This document shows positions 44,445 through 56,542 of a stretch of DNA of 64,000 nt, piece by piece. The position numbers and the translations under genes are program-made. The stretch spans positions 1,044,033 through 1,108,032 of the forward strand of contig CM070623.1 of the NCBI GenBank assembly GCA_036346255.1. The letters run 5' to 3'. This DNA comes from Ampelocalamus luodianensis. Taxonomy: Eukaryota; Streptophyta; Magnoliopsida; Poales; Poaceae. Under the pieces are notes generated by a model. It ran no database searches. It saw nothing but the letters and a program-made list of their open reading frames with translations, and was not told where the DNA came from. How positions within the stretch are numbered: the first letter of the stretch is position 1; the number at the start of each line of letters is the position of its first letter.

Positions 44445-45893
44445 AATCCCTTTAAACATGAACGAGAAAGACAGAGAGAGCATGTTCACCACAAACAGAT
44501 ATATAGCTAGTGTTGGAGGCTTGGAGCTAACAACTGAATCAAGTTTATCTCCGAAAGCAAATTGGTCTATTCAATGGAGTTATCTTCCAATGAACAAGAA
44601 CTTGGTAACAAGTCATTTCCACGTGTTTTTCTTCTTGGTTTTTTCTTGTGTGTTATTTTTTCCTTCTACCTTAATGCATCGACACGGAAGTTCCCTCGCG
44701 CGTCCTCTAAAAAAAATGTCATTTCCAAGTGTCATCTTATGTTCGAAAGTCAGAAAATGATATGTACTATCTCTAATAAATTTGCATCCCTTACATATCA
44801 TTTCAACTAGTTAATTTAATATCATTTATTACTTGCTGGCATTACAAGTAACAGCGGTTCTACTAACTTTCTATGTCTCGTATAGCTAATCTCCATACTT
44901 TTGCAGACTTATACATTTGCAGTTAAAGTTAGGGAAATTCGATTGCACGTAATACATTGCCCCATATGTTTGTAAACAGACTTAGCAGTATATATAGTCA
45001 ACAGTACTATGTTACGCAAAGTCAACCAACAACACTTTTATACACACATGAGTGCGTTTTTAGCAGAAATTTTGTGAGGTCACAAATTTATCCTTAGTCT
45101 CCGTGTTTCTAGGAGTGTGGTAAGAGAGCGTATGTGCGTGCGTGGTGGTGTGTGTATATCTTCCTCAAACATGGCAAGAAAAAACCAACAACCCTTCAGA
45201 CATGTTCGTCATGGCCAAGTTATCATAGGAGTAGTTGGAGCTAAAATCAATGTTGTCCGAAAGCAATTGGTGTTTGTTTTAAGGATAAAGCAATTGGTGT
45301 TGAGTAATCTTCCGATGGACAGAAACTTGGTCCGATGTCACAGTCCAATTGTCATCTCTATGCTCGAAAATGATGTTTATATAGCAAATTGGCTTCCTAT
45401 ATATATATCATTTATTACTTCTGAATTAGTCTCTTACTATTTGCATTGCTGGTATTACAAAAAAAGACTTCACCACATATCAGAAAATGGGAAAATACAG
45501 AACTTTTTCTGGTGCGTGCAACACTATATCATGATCGTATCAAAGTAATTTCAAACATGAATCTAATGGTACCACTTTAATTTGTGTCACTAAACCTATA
45601 TATTGTTGGACTAATCATTTGTCAATATTACAGCATTTGAATCTCAAAATGCGTGGATACCTTATAAAACTCTACCCCTTGTGACATGTGTTCTAATGAG
45701 TGTGGCATGGTGCTGTTAGGTTTGCCCGAAAGCAATTGATTGAGTAACCTTTCAACACACAGGAACTTGGTAAGAAGTCATCTTCCAAGTGTCATTGAAA
45801 CTGATGTTTGCATTTTCTTAATGATTTTCGATCATTAATAAATAGCGTATGTGTTTGTAGTTTCATTGCAATCAAGTTGGCGTTACAAGTACT
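44445..45893. repeat. Three diverged copies of a 170-450 bp unit
   Basis: Copies at about 44445-44851, 45165-45466 and 45725-45893 share an ordered set of blocks: CCGAAAGCAA(A)TTG, then CTTCCAATGAACAAGAACTTGG-like, then CCAAGTGTCAT, TTCGAAA, ATCATTTATTACTT and CATTACAAGTA. The first copy carries an extra segment of about 90 bp. The third copy is shortest. The copies lie upstream of the P450. No coding capacity. They may be fragments of one unclassified repeat family. Confidence 0.7.
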
Positions 45894-46062
45894 CCCTCTG
45901 GTTAAAAAAAAACGTGTTGTAGTATTTGGCTCGAAAAGTATTTTCATAATATTATAATTTTAATGGGTTTTGTAAATATATTACAATATAAATTAGTGAT
46001 CTAGTTGCGTTTTTAGGACCGCGTCGATGTCCAAAACGAAATGTTTTTGTGACCGGAGGGAG
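45892..46062. mobile_element. Stowaway MITE
   Basis: The element begins CTCCCTCTGGT and ends ACCGGAGGGAG, an inverted repeat of the usual Stowaway end, with TA duplications at 45890-45891 and 46063-46064. It is 171 bp, AT-rich and non-coding. It lies immediately after copy 3 of the upstream repeat. Confidence 0.9.
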
Positions 46063-46240
46063 TAATAGCTTTTAGAATTTTTTGCCGATTTAGCGTTGTT
46101 GCAATCGGCAATTGCAGAAGTAGCGTCCGCCGCGAAGAATTTGCGGTTTTGACACCACGTCCCCATGATGACCGGCCGGATTCAACCTGAACACAACACG
46201 ATGTCGACGAAAACGGCCCGAGGCTGGCTGGGCTTAGCCA

Positions 46241-46619
46241 CGTCGGCCAAAACGGCTCGTGGCTGGCCGGACTTAGCTTTGCGAATATTTTTGCCGAATA
46301 CGATTGCATTTTGGTCGGAATGGATAGTTCATGTTATTGCACTTCCAACTACCCTCAGGCATCTTTGCTTCTGTCATGTGAAAGGTTAGACGTAAAATTG
46401 AATGAAATAATTTGATAAATGCCATTTAATAAACCAAGTTTAATAAACTAGTGCATAAGTTACGTGCAGAACTTTAAAGAAATGAAATAAGTTTTTTAAG
46501 CATTGAAATCAATAATTTATGAGAAACCCTCATCAATGGCCTCTCGTCGGCAAAAACGGCCCGTGGCCGACCGGACTTAACTTTGTGATTTTTTTTTGCC
46601 GATTACGATTGCATTTTGG
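46241..46619. repeat. 74-bp repeat in two copies
   Basis: CGTCGGCCAAAACGGCTCGT to GATTGCATTTTGG at 46241-46314 recurs at 46545-46619 with scattered differences. A partial third copy (GACGAAAACGGCCCGAGGC) lies at 46206. Probably parts of a decayed transposon. Confidence 0.75.
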
Positions 46620-46851
46620 CTAATCTGTTGCCCTAAAGTTCTCATGCATGTAACATCGGATCTCTATTTCTCTCACGTTCTCGTTCTTGCGCTCATGTCA
46701 TGTAATGCTTGTAACCGAACCGCGCGTGGCATGTAAATCGCAAATCAAAATATCCATTCCGAAATGTGGTCAATTTTATCTATGAAAAGTTACATTGTAA
46801 CTCTATTGGAAATGCTGACACTCCTTGTTCTCTGTTTTCACGTGGATATAG

Positions 46852-49800
46852 CGCAACAGTACCACCTCTCGCCGGACCCGCATTACGATTCGAACCTTCG
46901 GTATACCGCACTAGTCCAGGATCACGCTAGTGCACACAGGTTAACATAGGTAAATATCGATCCACACAAACGATAAATAAAGTAAACGATTAGTTTGAAT
47001 AACAAATAACGGTTTTGACCTTATGGTCGAGTTTATACTTATTAAGCCACGCAGGGCTAACAAAGAAATAAAGCAGCAGCGGAACGGAAAACTTCAGCGT
47101 AGATCCCACCAATTCACCACAGGCAACCAATCGGGATCCGCACTTAACGAACGATCACCTTCAACGAACTCCTCCTCAAAGCGGCGTGACTCCTCCACTT
47201 CTGTAGGTTTGGACGCAAGTTTTACAACAAGCGTGAGTACACAACCGTACTCACAAATCATACCACAGAATGCAATGTATAGATGCAGGCTTATTCCAAA
47301 GAAAAGACTTCTGTGGTTCTTTTGCATGAAAGCAACATTTGCAATTGAATACGAATAATAGATTAAAAGCATAATTCAAAACAAATAGACAATATTAATT
47401 TAACAGTTAATTCCATAAAGACACACAGCTAGACAGTTTATTTCACATAGCCATATGATTGAGATCACACAGCTCCCATTCCCACATTTTATGAAAACTA
47501 CCCCTCGTGTGAAAGCACCGAGCATGTCCATGATCATGACGCGCTATTCGAATAGTTTGTTTAACACTGCAGAGGTTGTACACTTTACCCACACGATATA
47601 ACCAGTGTAGCTAGCACCAATCATAACAAAACAGTTCGAAACTTCATCTCCAACATTGACATTCCCGGTGTGCTTACAAACCGTTATACATATCACATAG
47701 CCCATGCATAACACACACCGCTGGGATGGACGACGAATCCTCCCGTGATGCAACCACCAAGTAGTCACACCTCCACCCTATCACAAAGCCCGACCTACCA
47801 CCGAACATCAATGTCGAGATCCATAACTTACTAAGTTAGGCCCGTCCCATACCGTGCATGTGGTCGCATGCAGAAGGCTCGCCAATGGCGCACAAAGTTA
47901 AGTCCTTAATTGACCAAGGCAAGACTTCCATGTTCTAACTAAGCCACACGCTTTATCATTCCCAAGCACACGCCTTCCACCATATCACACAGCTTCCACC
48001 ACTTGCCTCAGTCCAAATCCTTTACCACCCAGTTGGTTTTAGTGCAACACATGCCATCACGAAGTAATAACACATAGCACACAGTTTTTCACAAAGTTCC
48101 ATAGTCACTTAGTCATATTTAATGTTTGCGACTCACATGAGATGATGATTCGTAGCATGACTAAGCAATTGTACTCGCGTCTAACCAACCCACGTTGGTG
48201 CTATAGTATTACCAACTCAACCAATCTAGGGTGACAAGGAATTATGACATACAAGGCCAAGGTGTGATGATAATTTGGATAATAACTATGCCCAAAACAT
48301 TTAAATAAATAATTAAAGTAGAATGCAATAATTTAACACAAAGTAATTTAAAAACTGGGTTCAAGATGATCAAAGGTATGACTTGCCTTGGAAAAGGTCT
48401 ATGTACTGGTCTTGATCTTGGGGTGCTCCTTCTTCCACAAAATTTCCCGACGAATCGACGTCTACTCGCAAACGAAACAAAACAAATAAATAACAGAGGC
48501 AAAACAAACTCCAAAAATTAAATAAAAATCTCAGATAGCTAGATCTTGAATTTAGACAAATTTAGAAATTTGAATGGGCTCAATCGGAGTTAGGATGCAA
48601 AAGTTATGAGCTTTGGAAGATTGAAATTACATAAAATGCTGAAAATCAGATTTTATGAATTTACTGAATTATTTTCCTAAAGGAAAATCAGATTTATTGC
48701 GCAACGCTGACGTCAGCGAAACGTTCGGACGGGGTGACTGTGGATCTGACAGGTGGGTCCCACCCGTCAGTGGCTCGGCTCACGGTGGACAAAGTCCACC
48801 GAGCCTTGGGTTCGGGGGTCCGGTGGACTGGCCACCCGTGCACCCACGTAGGTGCTGATTGGGCTCCACGCGGCGACACGAGGGCGACAGGACTGACGCG
48901 GCAGCTGAGCTGGCGGGACACGGTGGCATCGCCGGCGAGTTCTTGTCGGCCGCGTACGACAACGGCGACTCACCACGCGGCGCGCGAACGAGGGTAGCAT
49001 CGGGCTCCTCACACCTCGCGAATCGTGACACGGCCGACGCCACGGGCGGTGATCAAATCGCGGCGCGCCGAGGTTGGCGGCGAGCGGCTCGGTTAAACGG
49101 CGACGAGGCGACGCGGGCTCTCGAGGATGATGAGGCGCGATCGTGAAGCTCACACCACGGCGACTTCGAATCCGGTGGCGTGGAAGGCCGAGGCTCACCG
49201 ACGGCGTGCGAGATGGCGAGAAGGTTGCGCGCACCGAGGTTGAAGGGCTTGATTCTCCCTGGTGGTGGCGCAATCTGCGAGGGGGTCCTAGGGTTTTGGA
49301 GGAGAGGAGCGGTGCGGAGATTTCGACGCGGGCGCGGGCCTTAAATAGCCACGGAGGAGGGGAGTCCGCGAGGAAGGCGGCGGCGGCAGAGTCCGGCCGA
49401 CACGGGAAGGAGTCCTGGCGAAGACGATGAGGACGTGGCGTGCGGGACCCACCAGCAGCGGAGTGGCTCGACCCGACCGCTGCCGCACACGGCAAGGTCA
49501 GCGGGCCGACGAGCGGGCCGCACGCGCGAGAGAGAGAGAGGCGGCGGTGCGCGGAAGTGGGCCGAGGTCGAAAGGAAATGGGCCACTGAGTGAGTTTCGC
49601 CCAAGCACTATTCTGAGATTAATAATAGGTTTTTCATTTTAGAAAATACCAGAAAATCAAATAAGCAATAGAAAATAGCAATTGAACCCAGAAAAATTCT
49701 AGAAAAATCTAGAAAATATCTCTGAGCACAAGGAACCCAAATAAAATAGTTTTGGCTAATGTTCATGTTGGGATTATTCACATTAAATGTTTTTGATTAT

Positions 49801-49911
49801 AAAGTCCAATATTAAGCTTTTGAAATTAAATTCAAATAAAATTCAAATGGTGAATTTTCTCCTACTAACTGTTTAAAAGATTTTTAAAGCTCAGAAAATT
49901 GGGATGTTACA
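46852..49911 (-). repeat. Long gypsy-type LTR (LTR C, about 3.06 kb), likely solo
   Basis: The right end is GGGATGTTACA at 49911, as in LTR B. The left end is placed at CGCAACAGTACCACC (46852), read as a decayed TGTAACA-type end. It shares the palindrome CTATTCGAATAG (47544-47555) and its downstream block (CTGCAGAGGTTGTAC, CCCACACGATATAA) with LTR B. It also shares the AT-rich / GC-rich (48690-49590) / AT-rich composition. No internal domains adjoin it. Flanks show TATAG immediately left and two bases beyond the right end, so a target duplication is possible but not clean. Confidence 0.65.
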
Positions 49912-49916
49912 CGTAT

Positions 49917-50330
49917 AGGACGGCTGATCCCCAGCTGTACGGAGGCATCGCCCTAGCCTCCGCGTCAGCTAAAGACTCGGCGATAAGGACGAGGCTGGGG
50001 TACATCCAATCGCCCCGTGTCGTTGGAAACATGACCGAACCAAAGCGATGAGGTGGATCCGAACAACCTCCTCGGGTGCATCCTCCGGCATCGGGCCAAA
50101 TACTCACCAAGTCCGAGGATGCCACGCACCGTCCGGCACTGTATGCCAAACCGATTTCTAGTCCGCCTTCCACCACCGGCGGACGGCTTGGAACAAGTGG
50201 CTCACCCCAGATCGAGGGACCGGTTAGGAATGAGACATTCTGCAAAGTGACCGTCATCTCACCTCACCGAACGTAGAAGGTGTGCGTCTTGGGCCTCCAC
50301 CTCTTGAAAGTCCCGACAGTAGACTGTTGT
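49917..50330 (-). pseudogene. Plant mobile domain (PMD) gene fragment with an in-frame stop
   Basis: On the minus strand it reads FKRWRPKTHTFYVR, a stop (TGA), then GEMTVTLQNVSFLTGPSIWG, and later AMPPYSWGSAVL. These are hallmark segments of the plant mobile domain (family pattern ETHTFHLP-GEMTVTLQDV-LLGLP-SWGSAVL). The domain is found in some host proteins (MAIN/MAIL, long-form PP7) and in many transposons. The copy has a nonsense codon just before GEM and is cut off at the edge of LTR C. It is therefore a dead fragment, probably transposon-borne. Confidence 0.8.
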
Positions 50331-52200
50331 CCATAAAGAACCGTCTGTGATAGTGGCGTAAGGAACCGTCTGTGGTAAATATAACACAAACGATTCCTTT
50401 GGAACCTATGCTAATTTTTTTGCGTCGGGTCTCTTAATTGTCTGGCTCCAAAGTATGAAATGACGCCGTGCGGTATTATAATTTTCATTACATAGTATGG
50501 AATATTTTATTCACGTAAGGCCTTATATCTAAACTATTTGCATTGCACTTTTGCCAACTTTGGATCTTTTTGTATTGGACTTATGACGCTATAAATATAT
50601 TGTACAAGACTTTACACTTATGTGTGAAGTGTGCACACCCATTGAAAGTCGCCACCGGCTCGAACCTTTGGATAGATAGTGTTGTTATGCAAAGGAGCGA
50701 GAGTAAGAAATAGGGGTGTGGTTACGTACTTTTATCGGCACTAACCCCTCGTGTGATTTCCACGGGTCAGCATGCCACGTTAGACGTACGTCCTGATTAT
50801 AGTCCTGCGAGCGAGGTGTGTGTGTGTGTGTTTGGGACCTAATAAGTAGGCTACTAAACAATTAAGCTTAGGGACTTAGATACGTGTTTCGGGAGACCTA
50901 GTTTGCATTTTACTCTATTTAATATATAGGTTGTAGATGGTCGTATTTCTTATATGACTTCCGTACGTGCATCTTGGTCTAGATGGTTGTATTTCTTATA
51001 CTCTCTCACAATTCTTTTCAACCTTTTAGAACTTTTGAATCTTTGTTCTATAAAAAAATCTAGTTCTAAAGAATAACCTAGCTTATAATCATCTTGTACA
51101 GATAGAGAAAGGATTCGAGGGCTACGCCTGAATGGGTCTGGGCTGGCTTAATCGCTCCCGGGAGGAATGTAGGATAGCGATGTGATAGCTATATGAAACA
51201 TAAACTAATGTTTTATACAGCGATAATCTACCATAATTTTGGGTAAATAAAATGTTTGTAATGAATTTTAAATATAAATAAATATATTGCTAAGAACACA
51301 TAACCATCCGTTAAATTCCGATTAATCGCTTCAATTTTACGATCTCAATATATACTATCAACATGGAAACAGTCCTATATAGCTAGGTTAGGTAGCATCC
51401 ATCTTGATCTTCACCATCCGGTGAGGTATAGATGAGAGCCTGGACAAGTCAAACTAATTTTAAGAGGAGCCTGGATTTTATGATTTGTTATCTATCATCA
51501 GAAAGTAGGTTATGGTAAGCTTTGCTATGCACTCCCTGACTCGATAATCGCTCTTGTTAAGAAATGTTGGTTGAAAGTTTTGAAACTGAAATCCTCCAAA
51601 TCGCAGCTGCTTTGTTTTCCTCAAAATTTCTAAATAGACCGTAAGCACAGATTTGACGGCATGGCACTCTAACACCAAACAAACCAACCTAAGCACAGAC
51701 GAAGTTGGTGTAGCAGAGCAGAGCAGAGCAGAGTATGAGTTGGTGGAGCAGAGAGCAGAGCAGAGTATGAGTGACATGTCGAGCTAGCTGGAGTGGTTCT
51801 TTCTGCCATCGCCCTTTTCCCTTTTATCCTTTGGGTGTTTGGTTTGGTCTTGGTGGAGATGGCAGCTGCTGCATGATAACAATTGCGAGTGCTTGCATTG
51901 CATTGCATTGCATTGCATTGCAGCCGTGAGTGAGTGTCATCATGACCTGGCCATGACATCAGGCGCCAAGAATTGAATTGTTCCGACATTTTCTATTTCC
52001 ATTTTGCTTTTGCTTTGCCAAATGAATAGCAAGGCTTGTCTAGAACGCAACAGTTTTACCAAAAATTCCCAGTCTAGTGTATTGTATTGTATTGTATTGT
52101 ATTATATAGGAGGCCATTAGCGATCCGATTATCCGGAAAAGGGACGCCTTTAACTAGATCGACGAGACGACAAGTGATTCTCTCTCTCTCTCTCTGAATG
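50331..52200. other. Intergenic DNA with short tandem repeats upstream of the ELMO gene
   Basis: 50300-50400 carries ACCGTCTGTG/CACAAACGATTC motifs like CACTA subterminal repeats. A (GT)n run lies at about 50816-50830. AGCAGAGCAGAG and AGTATGAGT units repeat at 51713-51770, (TTGCA)n at 51893-51922 and (TATTG)n at 52077-52104, with (CT)n at about 52177. No gene is seen. Confidence 0.6.
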
Positions 52201-52232
52201 CAGATGCAGATGCAGATGCCGATGCAGATGTA
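51893..52232. repeat. Cluster of microsatellites before the ELMO leader
   Basis: Pentamers TTGCA (about six copies, 51893-51922) and TATTG (about five copies, 52077-52104) are followed by (CT)n and a hexamer run GCAGAT (about five copies with one variant, 52198-52230). Four different unit sizes lie within 340 bp just upstream of a gene. Confidence 0.85.
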
Positions 52233-52599
52233 GCAGCTAATCCTTGCGAGCTGACCTCTGGCCATGGCCAGGACTTTCAAGTTGGTATGGGCCTGTTGGT
52301 ATTTGCTGATCGAGGACGGCCCAGGCCTCATGGCAGAGGCGGCCGGCGCCACCAGTCACCACCTCCTCCCGGGCCCGGCCTCCCTCACTATCGAAAGGAA
52401 GAGGAACGAATGGTGGGGCGAGATGAGCGGCAGGTCGGTCAGGCCATTTCGGGGAGACACTCGCAACTCGCAAGGCAAACAACAAATAGCTTCGCTTCGA
52501 TCATCGCTGCTGCTTCTGGTTGCCGGTCAGGTCCAAGGGGGAAGAGGTTGGATTGGAATCAATTTCCAATTCTCCTTTCTTCCTTCCCCCATCTGCTCC

Positions 52600-52916
52600 C
52601 TCCTCCCTTTGTCTCCCTCCCTCATTCCTTCAACAACAAGATCCAACAAGTGCAAGAGGAGGAAGGACGACTGCTTGAGGAACTCCATGCATCATGGTGC
52701 CCTCCTCTCCTCCTTCCTATCCTACCACCCTTCCCCTCGTCAGGCACTGCTAGCCTGAATTCATTCATTGATTCATCCATCCCCCCACCTCCGCCTTAGT
52801 CGAGTATACCCATTGAGAAAGAGCCAGCGAGAGACAACAGATTGGCCAGAGGGATTGGGACTTACCTCCTCCCCTCTTCTTTGATGGGCATTCCATTTCA
52901 ACTTCAACCCCACCAG
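52600..52916 (+). other. Probable 5' UTR exon of the ELMO gene
   Basis: A CT-rich leader-like stretch ends CACCAG|GTATCA at 52916, a plausible splice donor. The next acceptor in front of the coding start is GATTGCAG|TTAATGCT at 56534. Joining them puts the start codon 8 nt into the second exon. The transcription start is not determined. An ATG in this leader (52883) would open a short upstream frame overlapping the main start in another frame if this splice is used. Confidence 0.45.
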
Positions 52917-53739
52917 GTATCAGCATCCACTCCCTCATTATTTTTTCTTTCAATTATAACATTTGCAATCTCAGGATGTACATTTAGTTTTTTTTTATAA
53001 CTTTACAATGCAACTGTATTATGTCATCCATCTACCTACTCTGCATCGGAGTATCTTCTTTTGGTATGAACATTTGCAGACGAGTAGGCCATGATGAGAG
53101 AAAAATAAGAGGACGAATTGAATAGCCAAAACTACCAACATTGTGTTGTGCCGCAATTTTCCCATAGTTTCTAATGGAGAAACATGTTGCATTGAATTTC
53201 CTTTTGGTGATCAGAGACTGTCTTACTCGTTCAATCGCTAATGTGTCTATGTACAGAAATCTGTCTACCATTTTCACAAGAACACAAGCACCGCCAAAGG
53301 CATGGCGATTTTCTGTAAGCAAAAAACAAATCTCAGTTACAGGGACTCACGACCTGGGGGTGACCTGATCATGGATTCGGACTCCAATTCCCTAAAGAAA
53401 CCGACCTGGCCATTTGTTTTATGAGACACCGGTTTAATTTGTAAAGAAACTCCCTGAAACCAACTCATGAACAGCCGCATGCGCGTGCTTCTGCTTTGCC
53501 ATGTGCACGCCCAGCACCATTATTTTGCTGCGCCGTCGGCCACGGCACACAAGCTTTGTCCTCTTTACTCCGTGGGCTGCCTCCCTCTCGGCCAAATCTA
53601 CCTCCATATGCAAAATAGCATCAACTTGAGAATTGACATTAGTTTGCAATGCATAAACACAAGCCAACGTCGTCGTAGTAGTACTTGGCGCCGTATCGCA
53701 TGTCTGTAACAATGTTGTGGGTGTTGGATAGGTATGGGT

Positions 53740-55802
53740 TTTAGGACCGAGGGTTGGGCGTTCGCCCTTGATCGGCCAGCCATATCACCGTCAAGGCTCC
53801 GAGGCCCGGTTGACAAGGAGTGAGACTACAGACTTTCTTTGATTATTCTTTGCTTATTTTCCTGAGTACAAACTAGATGTTCTCTATACGGAGTATTACT
53901 GTTGCAAAAAGTAGGCGGCAACAAGGGCTAACTTACTAACCAATCATATCCGAAAGGGACAGATTGTTATCTAATTGTATCCTTAAGGGCTTGTTTGGGA
54001 AGTATACCGGTCGGTCGGGATCTATGTGGATAGATCGAGAATTTGAACCAAAATCTCGACTTATCTATGAGGATGAGCAGGGATTTTAGCCCAACCAAAA
54101 CAAAGCATAAGTGATACTACTTAAGCAACTAATGTATCTCTAACAAACGAATCAATCTTGCCTTCCTGATGTGCAAGGGGCGACTACGATCAAAGACGGT
54201 GTACCGCTGCTGCCTTGCAGCGTTCTTATCCTCTGGTCGTACGGCTGGCCGTCCGCAACCCTATGCGTAACCCCTTGCTGTTGTACTTGGCACATAACAA
54301 CTGCACCACCTTTTGCAAAACAGCTCGTTCTCTGGCTGTCAGATGGCGACCAAGGATGAAGCCCATGGTGACCCCACGTTGAAGACAAGTTGCACCGCCA
54401 CCGTTGTGTCCGGCGTAGGATCCGTAGCATCACTAGGGTGACCATTGCGATGGCTGAATGTTGAGGAAGGAGGCCAACGGATTGAGCAACCAGCACGGGG
54501 CAACAGTGTCGCCCTTCCCGCCACGAGTGGTGGGTAGAACATGACTACATGCACCGATGTCCCCAACTTGGCACCCGACGTTGTCCGCACCATCGAAGGC
54601 ACGGTACGTGTTAGTTGGCGATGTGGAGAAGATGACTGCAAAATCACAATGACCCTTTTCTTCTTCGGCAAAGGAATCAATAGAGCCACCAAGGGCAGCG
54701 CTACCGGGATAGCAGCCATCATCGGTAGGGGCGAAAGTAACACCGGCAGTGGCAACGTGAGCTAGGCGAGGTGTGGCGGCCGGAACAGAGGCGAACATGC
54801 TACTCAGCTTGGTTCTCCTTCTTTGACGCGAGAGAGGAATGGAGAAGAGGGGTGGGATGGAGAGGAGAGGAGAGGTGGTGGACTCGGTGCTATCCTCAGC
54901 TACTTCTCAAAGAGGACCAAGACGGGCGTGAGAAGTTGCGAGCTCGGTGGCGAGATGACACGAACAGCGTGCGAGACGCTGCTGTGCCCGGCGATGCTGC
55001 GGCAGTGCGGAGCATGGGCAAGGCGAGGTGACAAGACGCGATAGTCAGCGGGTCGTCGGGGGCAACAGTTGGGCGAGGACGACGAGCACGTGAGGCATAT
55101 TACGACGGCATGGGCGCGGTGCTTACGGGCGAAGGCAGCGAGAGGTGCAGAGACCGGGTAGGGGAGGGAACAAGGGAATGGGTCGGGCCGGCTGTAACTT
55201 GGCCCAAACCAATTTTTAGGGTTTTATTTCAATTTTTCTTTTTCTTTTTCTCTTTAAATTCAGGTTTCGATTCAAATTTGTTTTCAGATCTTGTCGATTG
55301 AAATTAAGTTTGAATTTAACTTTTCTTTTGTTAATTTGCTTCTTAGGGATTTTAAAATCTGACAAGCATTTCAAAGAAAATTCAGGGAAATTTAAGTATC
55401 AACAAAATGCATTAAAAAGCTTTAAAATTTCCATATTTTCAAGAATTTGAACTTCATTCAAATTCTAGTATGTTACAGCCGGCCATGTCACCTTCAAGGC
55501 TTTGAGGCCCGATGGAGGAGAAGAAGGGAGACTAAAGACTTTCTTTGATTGTTCTTTGCTTAATTTTTTTTTGACGTAATTCTTTGCTTAATTTCCTTTG
55601 TACAAACTAGATATCCTTTTTAGGGAGGACTAACCGACTAACCAAATCATATCCGGGAAGGACAGATTGCTATCTAATAGTATCCATAAGGGATACTACT
55701 TCAGCAACGAACTTATCTCTTGCCAAACCTCCTAACAAACGAATCTATCTCGCAAGGGACGACCACGATCAAAGACCGTGTACTGCTGCTGCCTGCCTTG
55801 CA
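53740..55802. repeat. LTR-like direct repeat pair around a GC-rich 1.2 kb segment
   Basis: Copy 1 (about 53770-54226, including a MITE) and copy 2 (about 55486-55802) share GGCCAGCCATATCACC-like starts, GACTTTCTTTGATT, TACAAACTAGAT, AACCAA(A)TCATATCC, GATACTACTT and a GGTGTACCGCTGCTGCC-like end. The DNA between is GC-rich at 54250-55200, then AT-rich and ends TATGTTACA at 55479, like the ends of LTRs B and C. This may be a non-autonomous LTR element in the ELMO leader intron combined with a piece of a long LTR. I could not settle its borders. Confidence 0.55.
53987..54107. mobile_element. Tourist-like MITE inside copy 1 of the direct repeat
   Basis: Left end GGGCTTGTTTGGGA, right end CCAACCAAAACAAAGCA (inverted repeat), with TAA on both sides (53984-53986 and 54108-54110). 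Copy 2 of the surrounding repeat at about 55690 shows the uninterrupted site (ATCCATAAGGGATACTAC), which confirms the 121-bp insertion. Confidence 0.8.
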
Positions 55803-56542
55803 GCGTGCTTGGTTCTACATATTTGACATGGCAGCTTCAAGATTTGAACTCACAATGACTTTTTTTCCCCACTTGATCCTTTGATTCGAACTGATTAGCG
55901 TTATGAACATCCTAGGCACTTGCTGGAGGGTGAAATCCACATCCCTGGTCCTTGAATGCTTCCCAAATTTTGAATAGAATTATTTTCTGACATATTTTGT
56001 GTAGGCTTTCCAGGTTGCCAGCTGTGCTCTTGAATAAATTTAGCATATGCTTTTTGCTTTTTTGAGAGAAATTTATGGGGTTCGTCTATACAAGATTCGA
56101 CTGTTTCCTAAGCCCAAAACAGTCAATTTTTTAGTTCATTTACAACTTCATTGTAGATAAATTATAGTAATTATTTATGTAATTTTTGTTCCTAGTCACT
56201 GTAATTATTCTCAAAAATCTTAATAACGCATATTTCCATCACATGATTCAAAATCTAACATATACTTTGAGAGGTTGAGTAAAAACAAAGACAACAAATG
56301 AAATTCTATACCAACAAAATATAGCAATATGGTCAACCCGTTATGTTCGGAAGAAAAAATCATGATGAATTCAGACCCAATTCATCGTACGAGAAGAAGT
56401 GCAAATCTCAAAGCATATCGAACGGATGAAAATTCGACTATTTTAACAAAAAAAATAGTCGAATGTTGTTTAGCAAAACAGAAATTTTATTGCTAATGAT
56501 TCTTACAGTTGTTTTATAAATAACCTGATTGCAGTTAATGCT

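Noticed and set aside
48655..49642. 242-codon and other GC-rich ORFs
   Set aside because: Located in the GC-rich core of LTR C, in all frames at once, without conserved motifs.
52264..52799. 164-170 codon ORFs on the plus strand
   Set aside because: CT-rich leader-like sequence before the ELMO gene. Two overlapping frames are open and neither has a domain.
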